Below, one piece after another: positions 1 through 7,272 of a DNA stretch of 64,000 bases (positions are counted from its first letter, which is position 1; every line of letters starts with the position of its first letter). The notes beneath the pieces are model-generated. The model did no database searches, was not told where the DNA came from, and saw only the letters and a program-made list of their open reading frames with translations. The position numbers were made by a program, and so were the translations under genes. This stretch comes from Pseudomonadota bacterium (GTDB taxonomy: Bacteria > Bdellovibrionota > Bacteriovoracia > Bacteriovoracales > Bacteriovoracaceae). The DNA is taken from positions 1 to 64,000 of the forward strand of contig JAIYDL010000015.1 of assembly GCA_027487515.1 (NCBI GenBank), written 5' to 3'.

Positions 1-296
1 CGGCATCTTCTTCCAAGGAATGGCACGCGCCGCTCGACGGTGGATCGACTCACTCCCAAGAAAACCGCAGCTCTCCTTTGTGAGACGTTGGAGGAGAGGA
101 GCTTCATCAGAGTTCCGTTTATCCGCCGGCGCTTCTGCCAGTAAGCATCGGAAAAGGTCGCTGAAGAGAATCGCTCACCGCAGGTTTTGCACCGGTAGCG
201 CTGGATTGATTTGGAGTCCTCTTTTCGGCGGAAGAATCCATCTCGACTAGAGTTTTGGGGAAATGCGCAGGATTTGTTGGGGCATGTGATCTTCAT
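1..296 (-). CDS. Zinc-ribbon transposase-like protein, partial (runs off left edge)
   Basis: Read on the minus strand, an open frame starts at ATG 294-296 and continues past base 1 with no stop (98 residues visible). It begins MKITCPNKSC and carries two cysteine knuckles, CPNKSC near residues 5-10 and CKTC about 30 residues later, separated by GFFRRKEDSKSIQRYR. The pattern CxxxxC, GFFxRKxDSxxIQRYRCxxCG and FS is the N-terminal zinc ribbon of IS1/InsA-like and related transposase proteins. A helix-turn-helix-like stretch follows (SQRRAAVFLGVSRSTVERR). A good Shine-Dalgarno (GAGGTGGGGG) precedes the ATG. The catalytic domain, if any, lies outside the window, so I cannot say whether the element is intact; no inverted repeat was identified upstream. 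A DNA-binding regulator sharing the same ribbon is the alternative. Confidence 0.7.
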   Translation of the reverse strand, partial: MKITCPNKSCAFPQNSSRDGFFRRKEDSKSIQRYRCKTCGERFSSATFSDAYWQKRRRINGTLMKLLSSNVSQRRAAVFLGVSRSTVERRVPFLGRRC

Positions 297-390
297 TCCC
301 CCACCTCTGCAAAGGCGCAACCTCTCTGTTAAAAGCTAAGCCTCAAAAACCTCATCGACGCCGACACAGGTGGCCAAATATTCTGCCAAG

Positions 391-415
391 GGGAAAAGCC
401 CTTTGACAAAGGGGC
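391..415 (-). terminator. Possible intrinsic terminator of the YqjDE-like operon
   Basis: A 6-bp inverted repeat (CCCTTT 399-404, AAAGGG 408-413) has a 3-nt loop. On the minus strand it is followed by CTTTTCCCC. It lies 33 bp beyond the stop of the gene ending at 448. The stem is short and the T tract is interrupted, so the call is moderate. Confidence 0.45.
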
Positions 416-447
416 CCTCACCAATTTAAAAGGGCAGTTGCGACGAA

Positions 448-855
448 TTACTCGTCTTTCCGGAGAAGCATTTCCTGTTCGCGCTTGATCTGTACCAAGA
501 ATGGCGCTAGAAATCCGTCCATCAGTGTAAGAGGCTTCTCGGTCGACTCTTTGAGTTTTCTTTCTTCAGTATGTTTTCGAAACTTAAACTGACGCTTGAT
601 CACTATCCGGTAGGTCAGGATAAGGATCATACTACAGCTGATGAAGCAAGCTCCCAGCCTGATAAAGACCTCGGGTTGCTCCCCCATCGCCGCGGTGATG
701 AAGCAACAAAGGCCAAAGAGAAAGAAAACTCCAGGGGCCATCACGAGGAAGTAGATAAGAGGCAAGAACGTGGCGTTTGAGCCAAGTTCTTCCCAATCTA
801 TCTTCTCCGCTTTTTTTAAAAGGGACGTCAGCAGGAGGTCTTTCAGAAGATTCAC
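448..855 (-). CDS. Small two-TM membrane protein, YqjE/phage-holin-3_6-like
   Basis: 135-residue protein with a short charged N terminus, two hydrophobic segments (about residues 30-55 and 65-87) separated by a short loop, then a long basic/acidic cytoplasmic tail. It overlaps the upstream gene by 4 bp (ATGA), so the two are translationally coupled. The upstream partner resembles YqjD/ElaB. In E. coli, yqjD is followed by yqjE, a two-TM protein of the Phage_holin_3_6 (DUF1469) family, and the arrangement here is the same. The assignment rests mainly on topology and gene order; I see no strong sequence motif. A generic inner-membrane protein is the alternative. Confidence 0.65.
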   Translation of the reverse strand: MNLLKDLLLTSLLKKAEKIDWEELGSNATFLPLIYFLVMAPGVFFLFGLCCFITAAMGEQPEVFIRLGACFISCSMILILTYRIVIKRQFKFRKHTEERKLKESTEKPLTLMDGFLAPFLVQIKREQEMLLRKDE

Positions 856-1049
856 TTACGCGCCAAAAAAGAGCCAAGGAGAAATCCAATTCCTCCGGCC
901 ACCATCGCCGTGTGCAAGGGATACTTCTTTACGAGCTCCAATGCTTTTTCACTTAACTCACCCGCACTCTGCGGAGTGAGTAATGTTTTTGTCATCTCTT
1001 CAATCGCCTGTGGGATATCAAGGTTTTTTGTTTGAGTCGGGTTTGTCAT
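852..1049 (-). CDS. YqjD/ElaB-like (DUF883) C-terminal-anchored protein
   Basis: 65 residues: a polar amphipathic N-terminal part, then KKYPLHTAMVAGGIGFLLGS and a final ARK. A C-terminal hydrophobic helix with Gly repeats preceded by a K/R-YP motif is the hallmark of the ElaB/YgaM/YqjD family. In E. coli these are tail-anchored inner-membrane proteins that associate with ribosomes in stationary phase. The N-terminal coiled region is shorter than in E. coli YqjD (about 100 aa). AAGGACT precedes the ATG as a weak ribosome site. Probably the first gene of a two-gene operon with the downstream YqjE-like gene. Confidence 0.7.
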   Translation of the reverse strand: MTNPTQTKNLDIPQAIEEMTKTLLTPQSAGELSEKALELVKKYPLHTAMVAGGIGFLLGSFLARK

Positions 1050-1067
1050 GGGAGTCCTTTGAGTTAA

Positions 1068-1631
1068 TTAGAACCAGTATTTAAAGGCACCGGAAGTTAT
1101 GAGAGAATCCGGATCTTTGCTCGTCACGAAGAGGTACTTGGCAGTGAAGCCAAGGGAAACACTGTGATCTGTTTCGCCAAGGAGAGGGATATCAAATCCC
1201 AGAAGCGGGGCAATTCCGAGTTCAGTCCCGTCATTCAAGAAGACCGGTCCGGCACCTAGGCCTAGGTAACTGTACCGCACAACCGGAGTGTCTCCGCCGA
1301 AATTGTATGTGCCTTTGCCGAGGACTGTTGTGCGTTTGTGGTACTCATCGTCATCACTTGAGAAGCGTGAAGTGCTGGCCTCGACACTGAATCCAAAGGG
1401 AATCATGGGTTGAAAACCCAATTCCATTCCGAGCTCTGGAGTCGAGCCTCTGGAGCCTTCGGGGCTATTCACACCAAGATTCACGCCAAAGTGGATCCGT
1501 CGTTCTTCAAGATTTTGAACTTTTTTCATGACGGGAAATGTAGGACCGGCTTCATCTTTCTTTTCGACACTCGCCGTTTGAGCGAAGACAGGGCCAGAGA
1601 CCAGGAGAGCGAGGGTAACGAACTTTAGCAT
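1068..1631 (-). CDS. Outer-membrane beta-barrel-like protein
   Basis: 187 residues with a clear Sec signal peptide (MLKFVTLALLVSGPVFAQ, cleavage after the AQ region). The mature part consists of alternating polar/hydrophobic strands (for example HFGVNLGVNSPEG and YSYLGLGAGPVFLNDG) and ends in a terminal Phe (FKYWF), as expected for a small outer-membrane barrel recognised by BamA. AAGGAAAAAA lies directly upstream of the ATG. It is 18 bp upstream of the YqjD-like gene and could be co-transcribed with it, or simply be a separate gene. No specific family recognised. Confidence 0.75.
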   Translation of the reverse strand: MLKFVTLALLVSGPVFAQTASVEKKDEAGPTFPVMKKVQNLEERRIHFGVNLGVNSPEGSRGSTPELGMELGFQPMIPFGFSVEASTSRFSSDDDEYHKRTTVLGKGTYNFGGDTPVVRYSYLGLGAGPVFLNDGTELGIAPLLGFDIPLLGETDHSVSLGFTAKYLFVTSKDPDSLITSGAFKYWF

Positions 1632-1774
1632 TTTTTTCCTTGGGGATTATCATATTAGCAATCTCTCCACGTCTGCTTTACGTGTGGGACTGCAGGAGAG
1701 GTCAAAGAAAAGCAGCGTCGCGGAGATAAATGAATCGTGTCCGTGTCGAAATGATTCTGCCGTGACGGTAAGGT

Positions 1775-1808
1775 TAAAAAGGAACCGCCCTTCTGGGCCA
1801 AGATTTCC
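1775..1808 (-). terminator. Probable intrinsic terminator after the small exported-protein gene
   Basis: On the minus strand a GCCC-AGAA-GGGC hairpin (1787-1798), with an outer GGAA/TTCC pairing across an internal loop, is followed by TTTTTAACC. It lies about 55 bp downstream of the stop at 1864. Confidence 0.4.
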
Positions 1809-1863
1809 GGTCTAACTCTTGGCGATCTCGCGGAAACTCATCTTTCTTCACGGAACAAGCTCA

Positions 1864-2130
1864 TTAGTCGATCTTATTCCCAACTTTCTTCGCACCATCA
1901 ACGATACTGTCTTTTGTCTCAACAGCGCGGTTTTCGAGCTTTTCACCGGCGCACTCTGCATCGCTTTTCATGCAAACTGTTTCTGAGACGCGGTGAGCAC
2001 CTTTTTTTACTGCCCGAGCGGTGGTATTTCCAGCAGCATCCATTTTTTCAGACACCGTCTCATCTGCTTTGGCAGCAGAGGCAACCAGAGAAAACAAGAG
2101 GACAGTAAGGCCGAGGGATAACAATTTCAA
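1864..2130 (-). CDS. Small exported protein, unknown function
   Basis: 88 residues. A signal peptide (MKLLSLGLTVLLFSLVASAAKA) is followed by a short, charged, Ala/Lys/Glu-rich mature chain of about 65 residues. This contains two cysteines (VCMKSDAEC) that could form one disulfide, and two similar stretches (SEKMDAAGN and ENRAVETKDSIVDGAKK). The start is a TTG at 2128-2130 with AGGAG 7 nt upstream; no ATG fits the signal peptide. The mature part looks like a helical periplasmic protein of the kind seen with CsbD/YtxH-like stress proteins, but this is only a resemblance in composition. Confidence 0.75.
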   Translation of the reverse strand: MKLLSLGLTVLLFSLVASAAKADETVSEKMDAAGNTTARAVKKGAHRVSETVCMKSDAECAGEKLENRAVETKDSIVDGAKKVGNKID

Positions 2131-2139
2131 AGTGAACTC

Positions 2140-2421
2140 CTAGTTTGAATCGTGACTATTTACGACATATAAAAGTGCATCGAAAGCGAATGATTTATTG
2201 GTTACTGCGTTTGATCCAGTCAGTTTTGGTTCGTCCAAGTGGCTCGACGAAGCGGAGACCGTGGTAGAATCCAGAGTGGAACCGGAGCGCACTCTCGTGC
2301 TTGCGCTGGATTCCTTTGAGCTGCGGACCGTGCGCGTGACTGGTTCATCGTCCACCAGCTGGATTGTCTTTTCGTTCAGCATGTGACCCAGAATAGAGGA
2401 TGCTTCGGGGGTTAGAATCAT
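2140..2421 (-). CDS. Doubtful small ORF, Ser/Thr-rich
   Basis: A 93-codon frame immediately upstream of the exported-protein gene (9-bp gap). It would encode a Ser/Thr-rich product with no signal peptide or recognisable domain. There is no convincing ribosome site at ATG 2421 or at the internal ATG 2382, and the opposite strand is also open. The end-to-end spacing with the next gene is the only support. The alternative is that 2131-2509 is non-coding regulatory DNA containing the palindrome at 2440-2453. Confidence 0.25.
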   Translation of the reverse strand: MILTPEASSILGHMLNEKTIQLVDDEPVTRTVRSSKESSASTRVRSGSTLDSTTVSASSSHLDEPKLTGSNAVTNKSFAFDALLYVVNSHDSN

Positions 2422-2439
2422 GAAACCGTTTAAACTCTG

Positions 2440-2453
2440 TGTAGATATCTACA
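2440..2453. repeat. 14-bp perfect palindrome TGTAGATATCTACA
   Basis: A perfect dyad in the AT-rich gap upstream of the gene at 2510 (and upstream of the minus-strand genes). Its position 57-70 bp before the start codon fits an operator. No matching regulator gene is nearby. Confidence 0.4.
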
Positions 2454-2509
2454 AATTGTCTTCACATGATGGTAAAATCACTTTTGGTTGAAGCCCTTAC
2501 ACTGGGTCA

Positions 2510-3010
2510 ATGTGTAAATTCCATTTGATCATCGTTCTCTGCGCTCTAACAGGAAGTGTAAATGCCGGCAGACGGGTAATCGCTTCGCTTCAGGAGTATT
2601 CCGCAGAGAAACTTGTTATCCCTTACCCCTTGAAGCTCACGACCCTAGAAGTTGCAGAGAAAGAGACACGTCGCCTCATTCATTTTCTCAAACGGGCCTT
2701 CGTCGGACTTAGTGCCACCTATACTACGGGGTTGTCCGACTCCAACTACGGACCGGTGGTCGGGATTCAGTTCCCCAGCCGCGTGGGTCTTCGAATCTGG
2801 GGTGGCATGAGTCAGAGCAGAACGATGGACATGAAACGCGATTACGACCTGGACTCGAAAATGAGTGGTGTGAACGGGCGCCGCATAGGGATCGGCATGA
2901 AGCTCGCTGGAGATCTTCGCGTCGATCTTCAGTATCAGACCATTGATGGCGACCAGAGTGTGAGGAACCACCTAACTATTCTGAGCATCAGTGTACCAAT
3001 CAATCTCTAA
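2510..3010 (+). CDS. Exported protein, possible small outer-membrane barrel
   Basis: 166 residues. Signal peptide MCKFHLIIVLCALTGSVNAG, then a polar linker, then from about residue 65 alternating strands (FVGLSATYTTGLSDSNYGPV, VGLRIWGGMSQSR, GIGMKLAGDLRVDLQYQT, LTILSISVPINL) suggestive of a short beta barrel. The C terminus ends in Leu rather than Phe. No proper Shine-Dalgarno is visible. A 6-bp inverted repeat, TTACAC (2497-2502) and GTGTAA (2512-2517), brackets the start codon and could fold over it in the mRNA. No family recognised. Confidence 0.7.
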   Translation: MCKFHLIIVLCALTGSVNAGRRVIASLQEYSAEKLVIPYPLKLTTLEVAEKETRRLIHFLKRAFVGLSATYTTGLSDSNYGPVVGIQFPSRVGLRIWGGMSQSRTMDMKRDYDLDSKMSGVNGRRIGIGMKLAGDLRVDLQYQTIDGDQSVRNHLTILSISVPINL

Positions 3011-3113
3011 GCGAAAATGTGTAGAGAATGTCACAAGAAGAGCAAATGCCGGTAAAGACTCGCCACCGAGCAAGGACTAAGATGATGCCTGGCCCACCAC
3101 CAAAAGAGATTTT

Positions 3114-4187
3114 TTGAGCAATCCCCTGATCCGTCTTTTCATGACAAACTTCTTTAAGATCGCCTTTATCCTCACCATCCTGAGTGTATTTTTTTACATT
3201 CTTGTCCCCTTCCTGCTCGCGATCATTCTTGGTGGTATCCTGGCCATGGCCCTCTCCCCGTTCGTGGATTTTTTCATCCTCCGGGGAGTTTCCCGGAAAT
3301 GGAGCCTTATCATTTTCACGGCTCTCCTCGCCGTCATCGGATTTGTTCCGGTCATTGGCTTCCTCATCCGGGGTTCGAAGATTCTCTCGGACATGATCCA
3401 CACCTCAACTTTTGCCCAGTTCAGTCTCAAACTGACCGTTGCCATCTCAAATCTCATCGAGAAGTTTAGTGCCGTGTATGGGATCGATCCCTCGATGGCC
3501 CAGCGACAGGTTAGTAACCTGCTCATCTACATCAGTGCCCAGCTGTCTTTAATCTTTAGCCAGTTCTTGAGTGAACTCCCGCTGATCTTCATGGTTGGTG
3601 CCGTGACCATCCTCTCGGTGTATTTCTTTCTCAGCCAATCCGACAGAACGAGGCAGCTCTTCAACCGGTACTTCTATCTCAATGAGAAGAACGGGGACGA
3701 TTTCATCCGGATGGTCAAACTCTGCTGCCGCGAAGTCTTCTTCGCAAACATCATCACTGGACTCGTGCAGGCCCTGATCGTTTCCGCCGGCGCCTACTTC
3801 TTAAACGCCGGGGATTTTTTCCTTGTTTTCTTCATCACCTTTGTCGTCTCTTTCGTTCCCGTCGTCGGGGCAGCACCGGTGGCGATCGTGATCGCACTCA
3901 TTTGTTTCTCCGATGGACAGTCGAGTGCTGCGGGAGGCATGCTCGTGATTGCCGCCGTAACGAGTGTGACCGATAATATCATCCGGCCCTACTTAGGAAC
4001 TCTCGGTGCCATTGATGTCCACCCGTTCATTGGCCTTTTGGCGGTGATCGGTGGAGTGATAAGTTTTGGCTTCCCGGGGCTTTTCATCGGTCCCATGGTG
4101 GCATCCATCTACTTCGGCGCACTTCCCATCATCGTCGAAGAATACTTTCCGAAGGTCGCTCCGGTAATTCCTACGGCGGGTGACTAG
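3114..4187 (+). CDS. AI-2E family transporter (PerM/YdiK-like)
   Basis: 357 residues, the normal family length, with about eight membrane segments. An N-terminal pair flanks ILGGILAMALSPFVDFF. A central soluble stretch of about 90 residues is predicted to be helical. The C-terminal half has the family's conserved region (FVPVVGAAPVAI, TSVTDNIIRPYLG, HPFIGLLAVIGG, GLFIGPM). Family members transport AI-2 (TqsA), act as Na+/H+ antiporters, or are uncharacterised; the substrate cannot be deduced here. The TTG start at 3114 has AAAGAG upstream; an ATG at 3141 is the alternative. A 12-codon frame from ATG 3081 ends across the TTG start, which could couple translation. It stands alone between unrelated genes. 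Confidence 0.9.
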   Translation: MSNPLIRLFMTNFFKIAFILTILSVFFYILVPFLLAIILGGILAMALSPFVDFFILRGVSRKWSLIIFTALLAVIGFVPVIGFLIRGSKILSDMIHTSTFAQFSLKLTVAISNLIEKFSAVYGIDPSMAQRQVSNLLIYISAQLSLIFSQFLSELPLIFMVGAVTILSVYFFLSQSDRTRQLFNRYFYLNEKNGDDFIRMVKLCCREVFFANIITGLVQALIVSAGAYFLNAGDFFLVFFITFVVSFVPVVGAAPVAIVIALICFSDGQSSAAGGMLVIAAVTSVTDNIIRPYLGTLGAIDVHPFIGLLAVIGGVISFGFPGLFIGPMVASIYFGALPIIVEEYFPKVAPVIPTAGD

Positions 4188-4192
4188 GCCCT

Positions 4193-4870
4193 TTAAGGTC
4201 GCTGGACATTCCCAGAAACATAAAAACGTCCAGCTAAAGGAACCCCCTCTAGAACGTCGTTAAAGGTTACCGGGATTGAAGTGGACTCTTCTTTATTAAA
4301 GACGAGAAAATGCAGATGGGGAAACATCGTTTGTCCCACCATGCCACTTAAGGCAATCGGTTGACCTTGCGTTACAAAGTCCCCAGACGCAACAAGTGAA
4401 CCCTTCTGTTGGATGTGATAATAGCCAGAGCGTTGACCATCTTCATGCTCTAGCAAAATAAAATTAGAGTTTAGGCCTATTCCATCGTAACCGTCGCTAA
4501 CCTCAATCACCGTCCCTGATCTCGCAGCAAGGATTTGTGTTCCAGTTGCCATCAAGAAATCCCAGGCATATCGATGACGGTCCCGATGGCTTGTGAAACT
4601 TCGATTCCCTTGCACCACGAGTCTTTTAACCCCTGACTTCCAAGGGAGTTTATATGGCGAGTCAATCCGAGGCGGATAATGGTGGAAGTCTTGAGGACCT
4701 GTGAAGAAAACGACAAACAGAAAATAGCTAGAAAACCAAGCGATATAAAAAGAAGAAATCCTAGATTTATTTCTTCTCCAAATCGCTGGCCTCGCGAAGA
4801 TCAAGTATAAAAAGACAAGAACGAGAAGAAGCGAGGAGATAAAGATGCTTCCCAGGATTGGCCAAGTCAT
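4193..4870 (-). CDS. Membrane-anchored M23 family metallopeptidase
   Basis: 225 residues. Two N-terminal hydrophobic segments place the C-terminal domain outside the cytoplasm. The M23/LytM domain is recognisable from HRYAWDFLMATGTQILAARS (His and Asp metal ligands), GLNSNFILLEHEDG, GYYHIQQKGSLVASGDFVTQ and the HLH motif (PHLHFLVF), the canonical Zn ligand and catalytic pair. Such enzymes cleave peptidoglycan cross-links or regulate amidases. The start is ATG 4868-4870; a TTG 21 bp upstream is possible. The gene ends 6 bp from the convergent AI-2E gene with no visible terminator. Confidence 0.85.
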   Translation of the reverse strand: MTWPILGSIFISSLLLVLVFLYLIFARPAIWRRNKSRISSFYIAWFSSYFLFVVFFTGPQDFHHYPPRIDSPYKLPWKSGVKRLVVQGNRSFTSHRDRHRYAWDFLMATGTQILAARSGTVIEVSDGYDGIGLNSNFILLEHEDGQRSGYYHIQQKGSLVASGDFVTQGQPIALSGMVGQTMFPHLHFLVFNKEESTSIPVTFNDVLEGVPLAGRFYVSGNVQRP

Positions 4871-4944
4871 ATCAACATTCTCGCTCTCCAATCTAACTAG
4901 TCATCCTAAAAGTAACAAATCAATTAAGAGGTCCCTCTGGTGCT

Positions 4945-5358
4945 TCAATCAAAAATTCTTCTTGTGTTGACTTCGTCGGGAGGGGGGGTCACAAAGGTGA
5001 ATCCATGAGATCTCAGAGATTCACACGCCGCTTCTAGGGAGTCTTTTTTCACAAGTACATAATCCGTATCGAAGGTTGATACTGCGAAGATACTTATCTT
5101 TGCCTCCGCCAATGGATTGGCGATTCTAGCGAGGATCCCAGTAAGGGAAAAATCAAGGGTTCCAAGGACTCGAAACATCTTCCACCCAGGTTCATTTTTT
5201 ACATCTGATGGAACAAGACTTTCCTCACAAACGATTGAGAGCTCAGCGGCGGTTCGACTCAGAGATAAGAAACTACTCCGGAAGGCCCATTCCGGGATGC
5301 TCGACTCTGGGGATAGTCGGCAAATGGATAAATCTTGTTCTAGGATAGCGAGATTCAT
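4945..5358 (-). CDS. ACT-domain protein (ACT_7/CASTOR-like)
   Basis: 137 residues built from two ACT-like halves. The second half (GWKMFRVLGTLDFSLTGILA, LAEAKISIFAVSTFDTDYVL, LRSHGFTF) matches the amino-acid-binding ACT_7 type found in small stand-alone bacterial proteins. No catalytic domain is attached, so a ligand-sensing role is expected. ATG 5358 is preferred because AGGAA lies 7 nt upstream. A very strong terminator (5375-5419) ends only 17 bp before this start, leaving no room for a promoter in between. Expression therefore depends on read-through or on a promoter overlapping the hairpin. Confidence 0.8.
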   Translation of the reverse strand: MNLAILEQDLSICRLSPESSIPEWAFRSSFLSLSRTAAELSIVCEESLVPSDVKNEPGWKMFRVLGTLDFSLTGILARIANPLAEAKISIFAVSTFDTDYVLVKKDSLEAACESLRSHGFTFVTPPPDEVNTRRIFD

Positions 5359-5374
5359 AGAAAGTTCCTGGGTC

Positions 5375-5419
5375 AAAAAACATCGCTAAGCCCAGCGTCA
5401 CTCCCTGGGCTTAGCGATG
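5375..5419 (-). terminator. Strong intrinsic terminator with a 15-bp perfect stem
   Basis: CATCGCTAAGCCCAG (5381-5395) and its exact complement (5405-5419) flank a 9-nt loop. On the minus strand the stem is followed by TTTTTT. It lies 8 bp after the stop of the MBL lipoprotein gene and in the leader of the ACT-domain gene. Confidence 0.9.
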
Positions 5420-5426
5420 CATGCGA

Positions 5427-6350
5427 TTACTTCTTCGATTGTACTAATCCATAAACGCCGTACTGAATCATGTAGCTCAGACCATACTCCGGGAAACTTT
5501 TCTCAAGCTCGGCTTGAATCGCTGCCGTTTGATCTCCCGATTTCTTCGCAAACCGAGTCACAACCTCGGCAGCTTTTTTCAAATACTTAATCTGGGCGGG
5601 AATGGCTTCCTCGGCCGTGACCACATCCCCCCGGCCACCGTAGATCATCGTCCCAGGATTGGCGATGGAGGAAACTTCCTCAAGGTCTTCGATCCACCCC
5701 TTGATCGACGGGGAGGCTTTCCCATCTACGATCCCACCTTCCAACCACGCATGCGCCCGGTGATGAACGAGGTCTCCAACCATGAGAGCATTGAGTTGTG
5801 GAATGATCGCTATTGTCTGGGTCGAGCTCACCCCGGGAGACTTTAGCTCTTGAAGTCTAATCACTTCACCATCTCCTAAGCGAAGATCAAAGTTCTGGGC
5901 GAAGGTGATGTCGACGCGGGCCTCTTTTGGGTAAGACTCTTCCGTGAACATTTTTGCCATCGTAACGAAATAGTACTTTTTATAAGAGTGAACCCCCGGG
6001 ATACTCAATGCAGTCTTTTGCGATGCAACGACCTTCGCCCCGAGCTTCTGAAACTCACTCACACCGTTGAATTTATCAGGATTCGGATGAGTCACAACGA
6101 CGTACGTAATCGGATTCTTGGTCTGAGTCCGGATAAAATCGATGCTCTTCCTTGCTTCGAGCTGTGTAAATTGTGCATCGAAAACGATCACTTCTTTCCC
6201 GTTATCATAGAAGAAGTTCTTCGTGTTAAAGCCCGTCGCGTCGGATTCGTAGGTGTAAATTTTTTTAGCCGCAGGGGTCGTCACTTGATGGGCGCAAGAA
6301 ACACCGGTCATGGTTAGTAAAGCAGTAAGGGCAAGGTTTAATGTATTCAT
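5427..6350 (-). CDS. MBL-fold lipoprotein with degenerate metal site
   Basis: 307 residues. Lipoprotein signal with lipobox TGVSC near residue 19, so it is membrane-anchored in the periplasm or outer membrane. The body follows the metallo-beta-lactamase hydrolase layout (KEVIVFDAQF, ITYVVVTHPNPDKFNGV, GDGEVIRLQEL, ALMVGDLVHH). The HxHxDH zinc motif reads HPNPDK, so the second and fourth ligands are Asn and Lys, and the later His of the GHxxG motif is replaced by SPGVSSTQT. Two-metal hydrolysis is therefore unlikely; one metal or a binding role is possible. Start at ATG 6350 (AGGAG 6 nt upstream) rather than the GTG just before it. Ends in a strong terminator. Confidence 0.8.
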   Translation of the reverse strand: MNTLNLALTALLTMTGVSCAHQVTTPAAKKIYTYESDATGFNTKNFFYDNGKEVIVFDAQFTQLEARKSIDFIRTQTKNPITYVVVTHPNPDKFNGVSEFQKLGAKVVASQKTALSIPGVHSYKKYYFVTMAKMFTEESYPKEARVDITFAQNFDLRLGDGEVIRLQELKSPGVSSTQTIAIIPQLNALMVGDLVHHRAHAWLEGGIVDGKASPSIKGWIEDLEEVSSIANPGTMIYGGRGDVVTAEEAIPAQIKYLKKAAEVVTRFAKKSGDQTAAIQAELEKSFPEYGLSYMIQYGVYGLVQSKK

Positions 6351-6534
6351 CACAATCTCCTGATGATGTTGTTAAAGACTCGCCCATTGTAGGCCAGTGA
6401 CCGATTTAGATCTTTCGGAATCCGGCCAATAAGTTGTGATTTCTCGCCAAATGAGTCTTTTGTCATGACTCGTAACTAAAATTTAGTATTAACAATAACT
6501 TAGGTGTGTATGCATCGCGATTATATCTAAAAAA

Positions 6535-7107
6535 TCAGCCCTTCCTCCAGTGGTTCGCACGGACGTTTTCCTGCGCAAGCCTTGCCGTTTCAAGGACCCT
6601 TTTCGATCGAGTTTTGTCCGTTTTTGAAGCCGTGATCCACTCGAGAATACCCCGACGTGATGAGGGTGGAAAAGCTTCGAAATTCTTTTTTGATCCTGGA
6701 AACTTACGAAAGGCCTTCTGCAAGTCCTCTGGAACTATCAACGAAGAAGCCTGGTTGAGAGAGTCCCAGGTTCCACTTAGCTTCGCCTGCCGGATGACCG
6801 CGAGACCTGAGTTCGTCATGAGTTTTGCTTTTATGAGCTTCGCAACCCGTGTTTTGTTCACTGCCGACCATGCACTCTTGGGGTTTCTAGGAGAAAGCCG
6901 AACCATCGTTCGCTCCTCATCGAGCTTCCTCGGAAGACTGTCGATCCACCCAAAGCACAGCGCCTCCTCGACGATTTCCTCGATGGACACATAAAACTCA
7001 GGGCAGACCTTCTTGTAGGTCACAAGCCAAATGCTTTCTGATTGGGCATAGTGTTTCTTCAACCAAGCACGGAGTTCTTTCCGGGACCTCACCTCCACCA
7101 GTTCCAT
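6535..7107 (-). CDS. YdeI/OmpD-associated (OmdA) family protein
   Basis: 190 residues. The signature of the YdeI/OmdA family is visible throughout: SESIWLVTYKK, EALCFGWIDSLPRKLD, RLSPRNPKSAWSAVNKTRVA and, near the end, a helical segment with FEAFPPSSRRGILEWITASK. These are cytosolic proteins; Salmonella members are linked to polymyxin/bacteriocin protection, but the biochemical function is unknown. GAGGTAGTC precedes the ATG. Stands alone. The 180-bp gap to the MBL gene is AT-rich and shows a small GAGTC/GACTC inverted repeat near 6452-6471 but no clear terminator. Confidence 0.9.
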   Translation of the reverse strand: MELVEVRSRKELRAWLKKHYAQSESIWLVTYKKVCPEFYVSIEEIVEEALCFGWIDSLPRKLDEERTMVRLSPRNPKSAWSAVNKTRVAKLIKAKLMTNSGLAVIRQAKLSGTWDSLNQASSLIVPEDLQKAFRKFPGSKKNFEAFPPSSRRGILEWITASKTDKTRSKRVLETARLAQENVRANHWRKG

Positions 7108-7272
7108 GACTACCTCGTTGTAGAATCCATCGCTCGAAAAAGAAGGTTGACTACATTACAATGATACAGGGCCACGTCGCACCTCCCTCCCTTAACTAGA
7201 GGGAAGAATTTTTCCGGATCACGTGTAAACTAAGCATAAGATAAGTTCTATCATTTCAGCCAGGATAAGAAT

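Noticed and set aside
20..250. Plus-strand 76-codon frame at the left edge
   Set aside because: It is the antisense of the zinc-ribbon transposase-like frame, has no ribosome site and gives an Arg/Ser-rich product without features.
5427..6350. Functional two-zinc metallo-beta-lactamase
   Set aside because: Key ligands are replaced (HPNPDK), so an antibiotic-resistance call is not supported.
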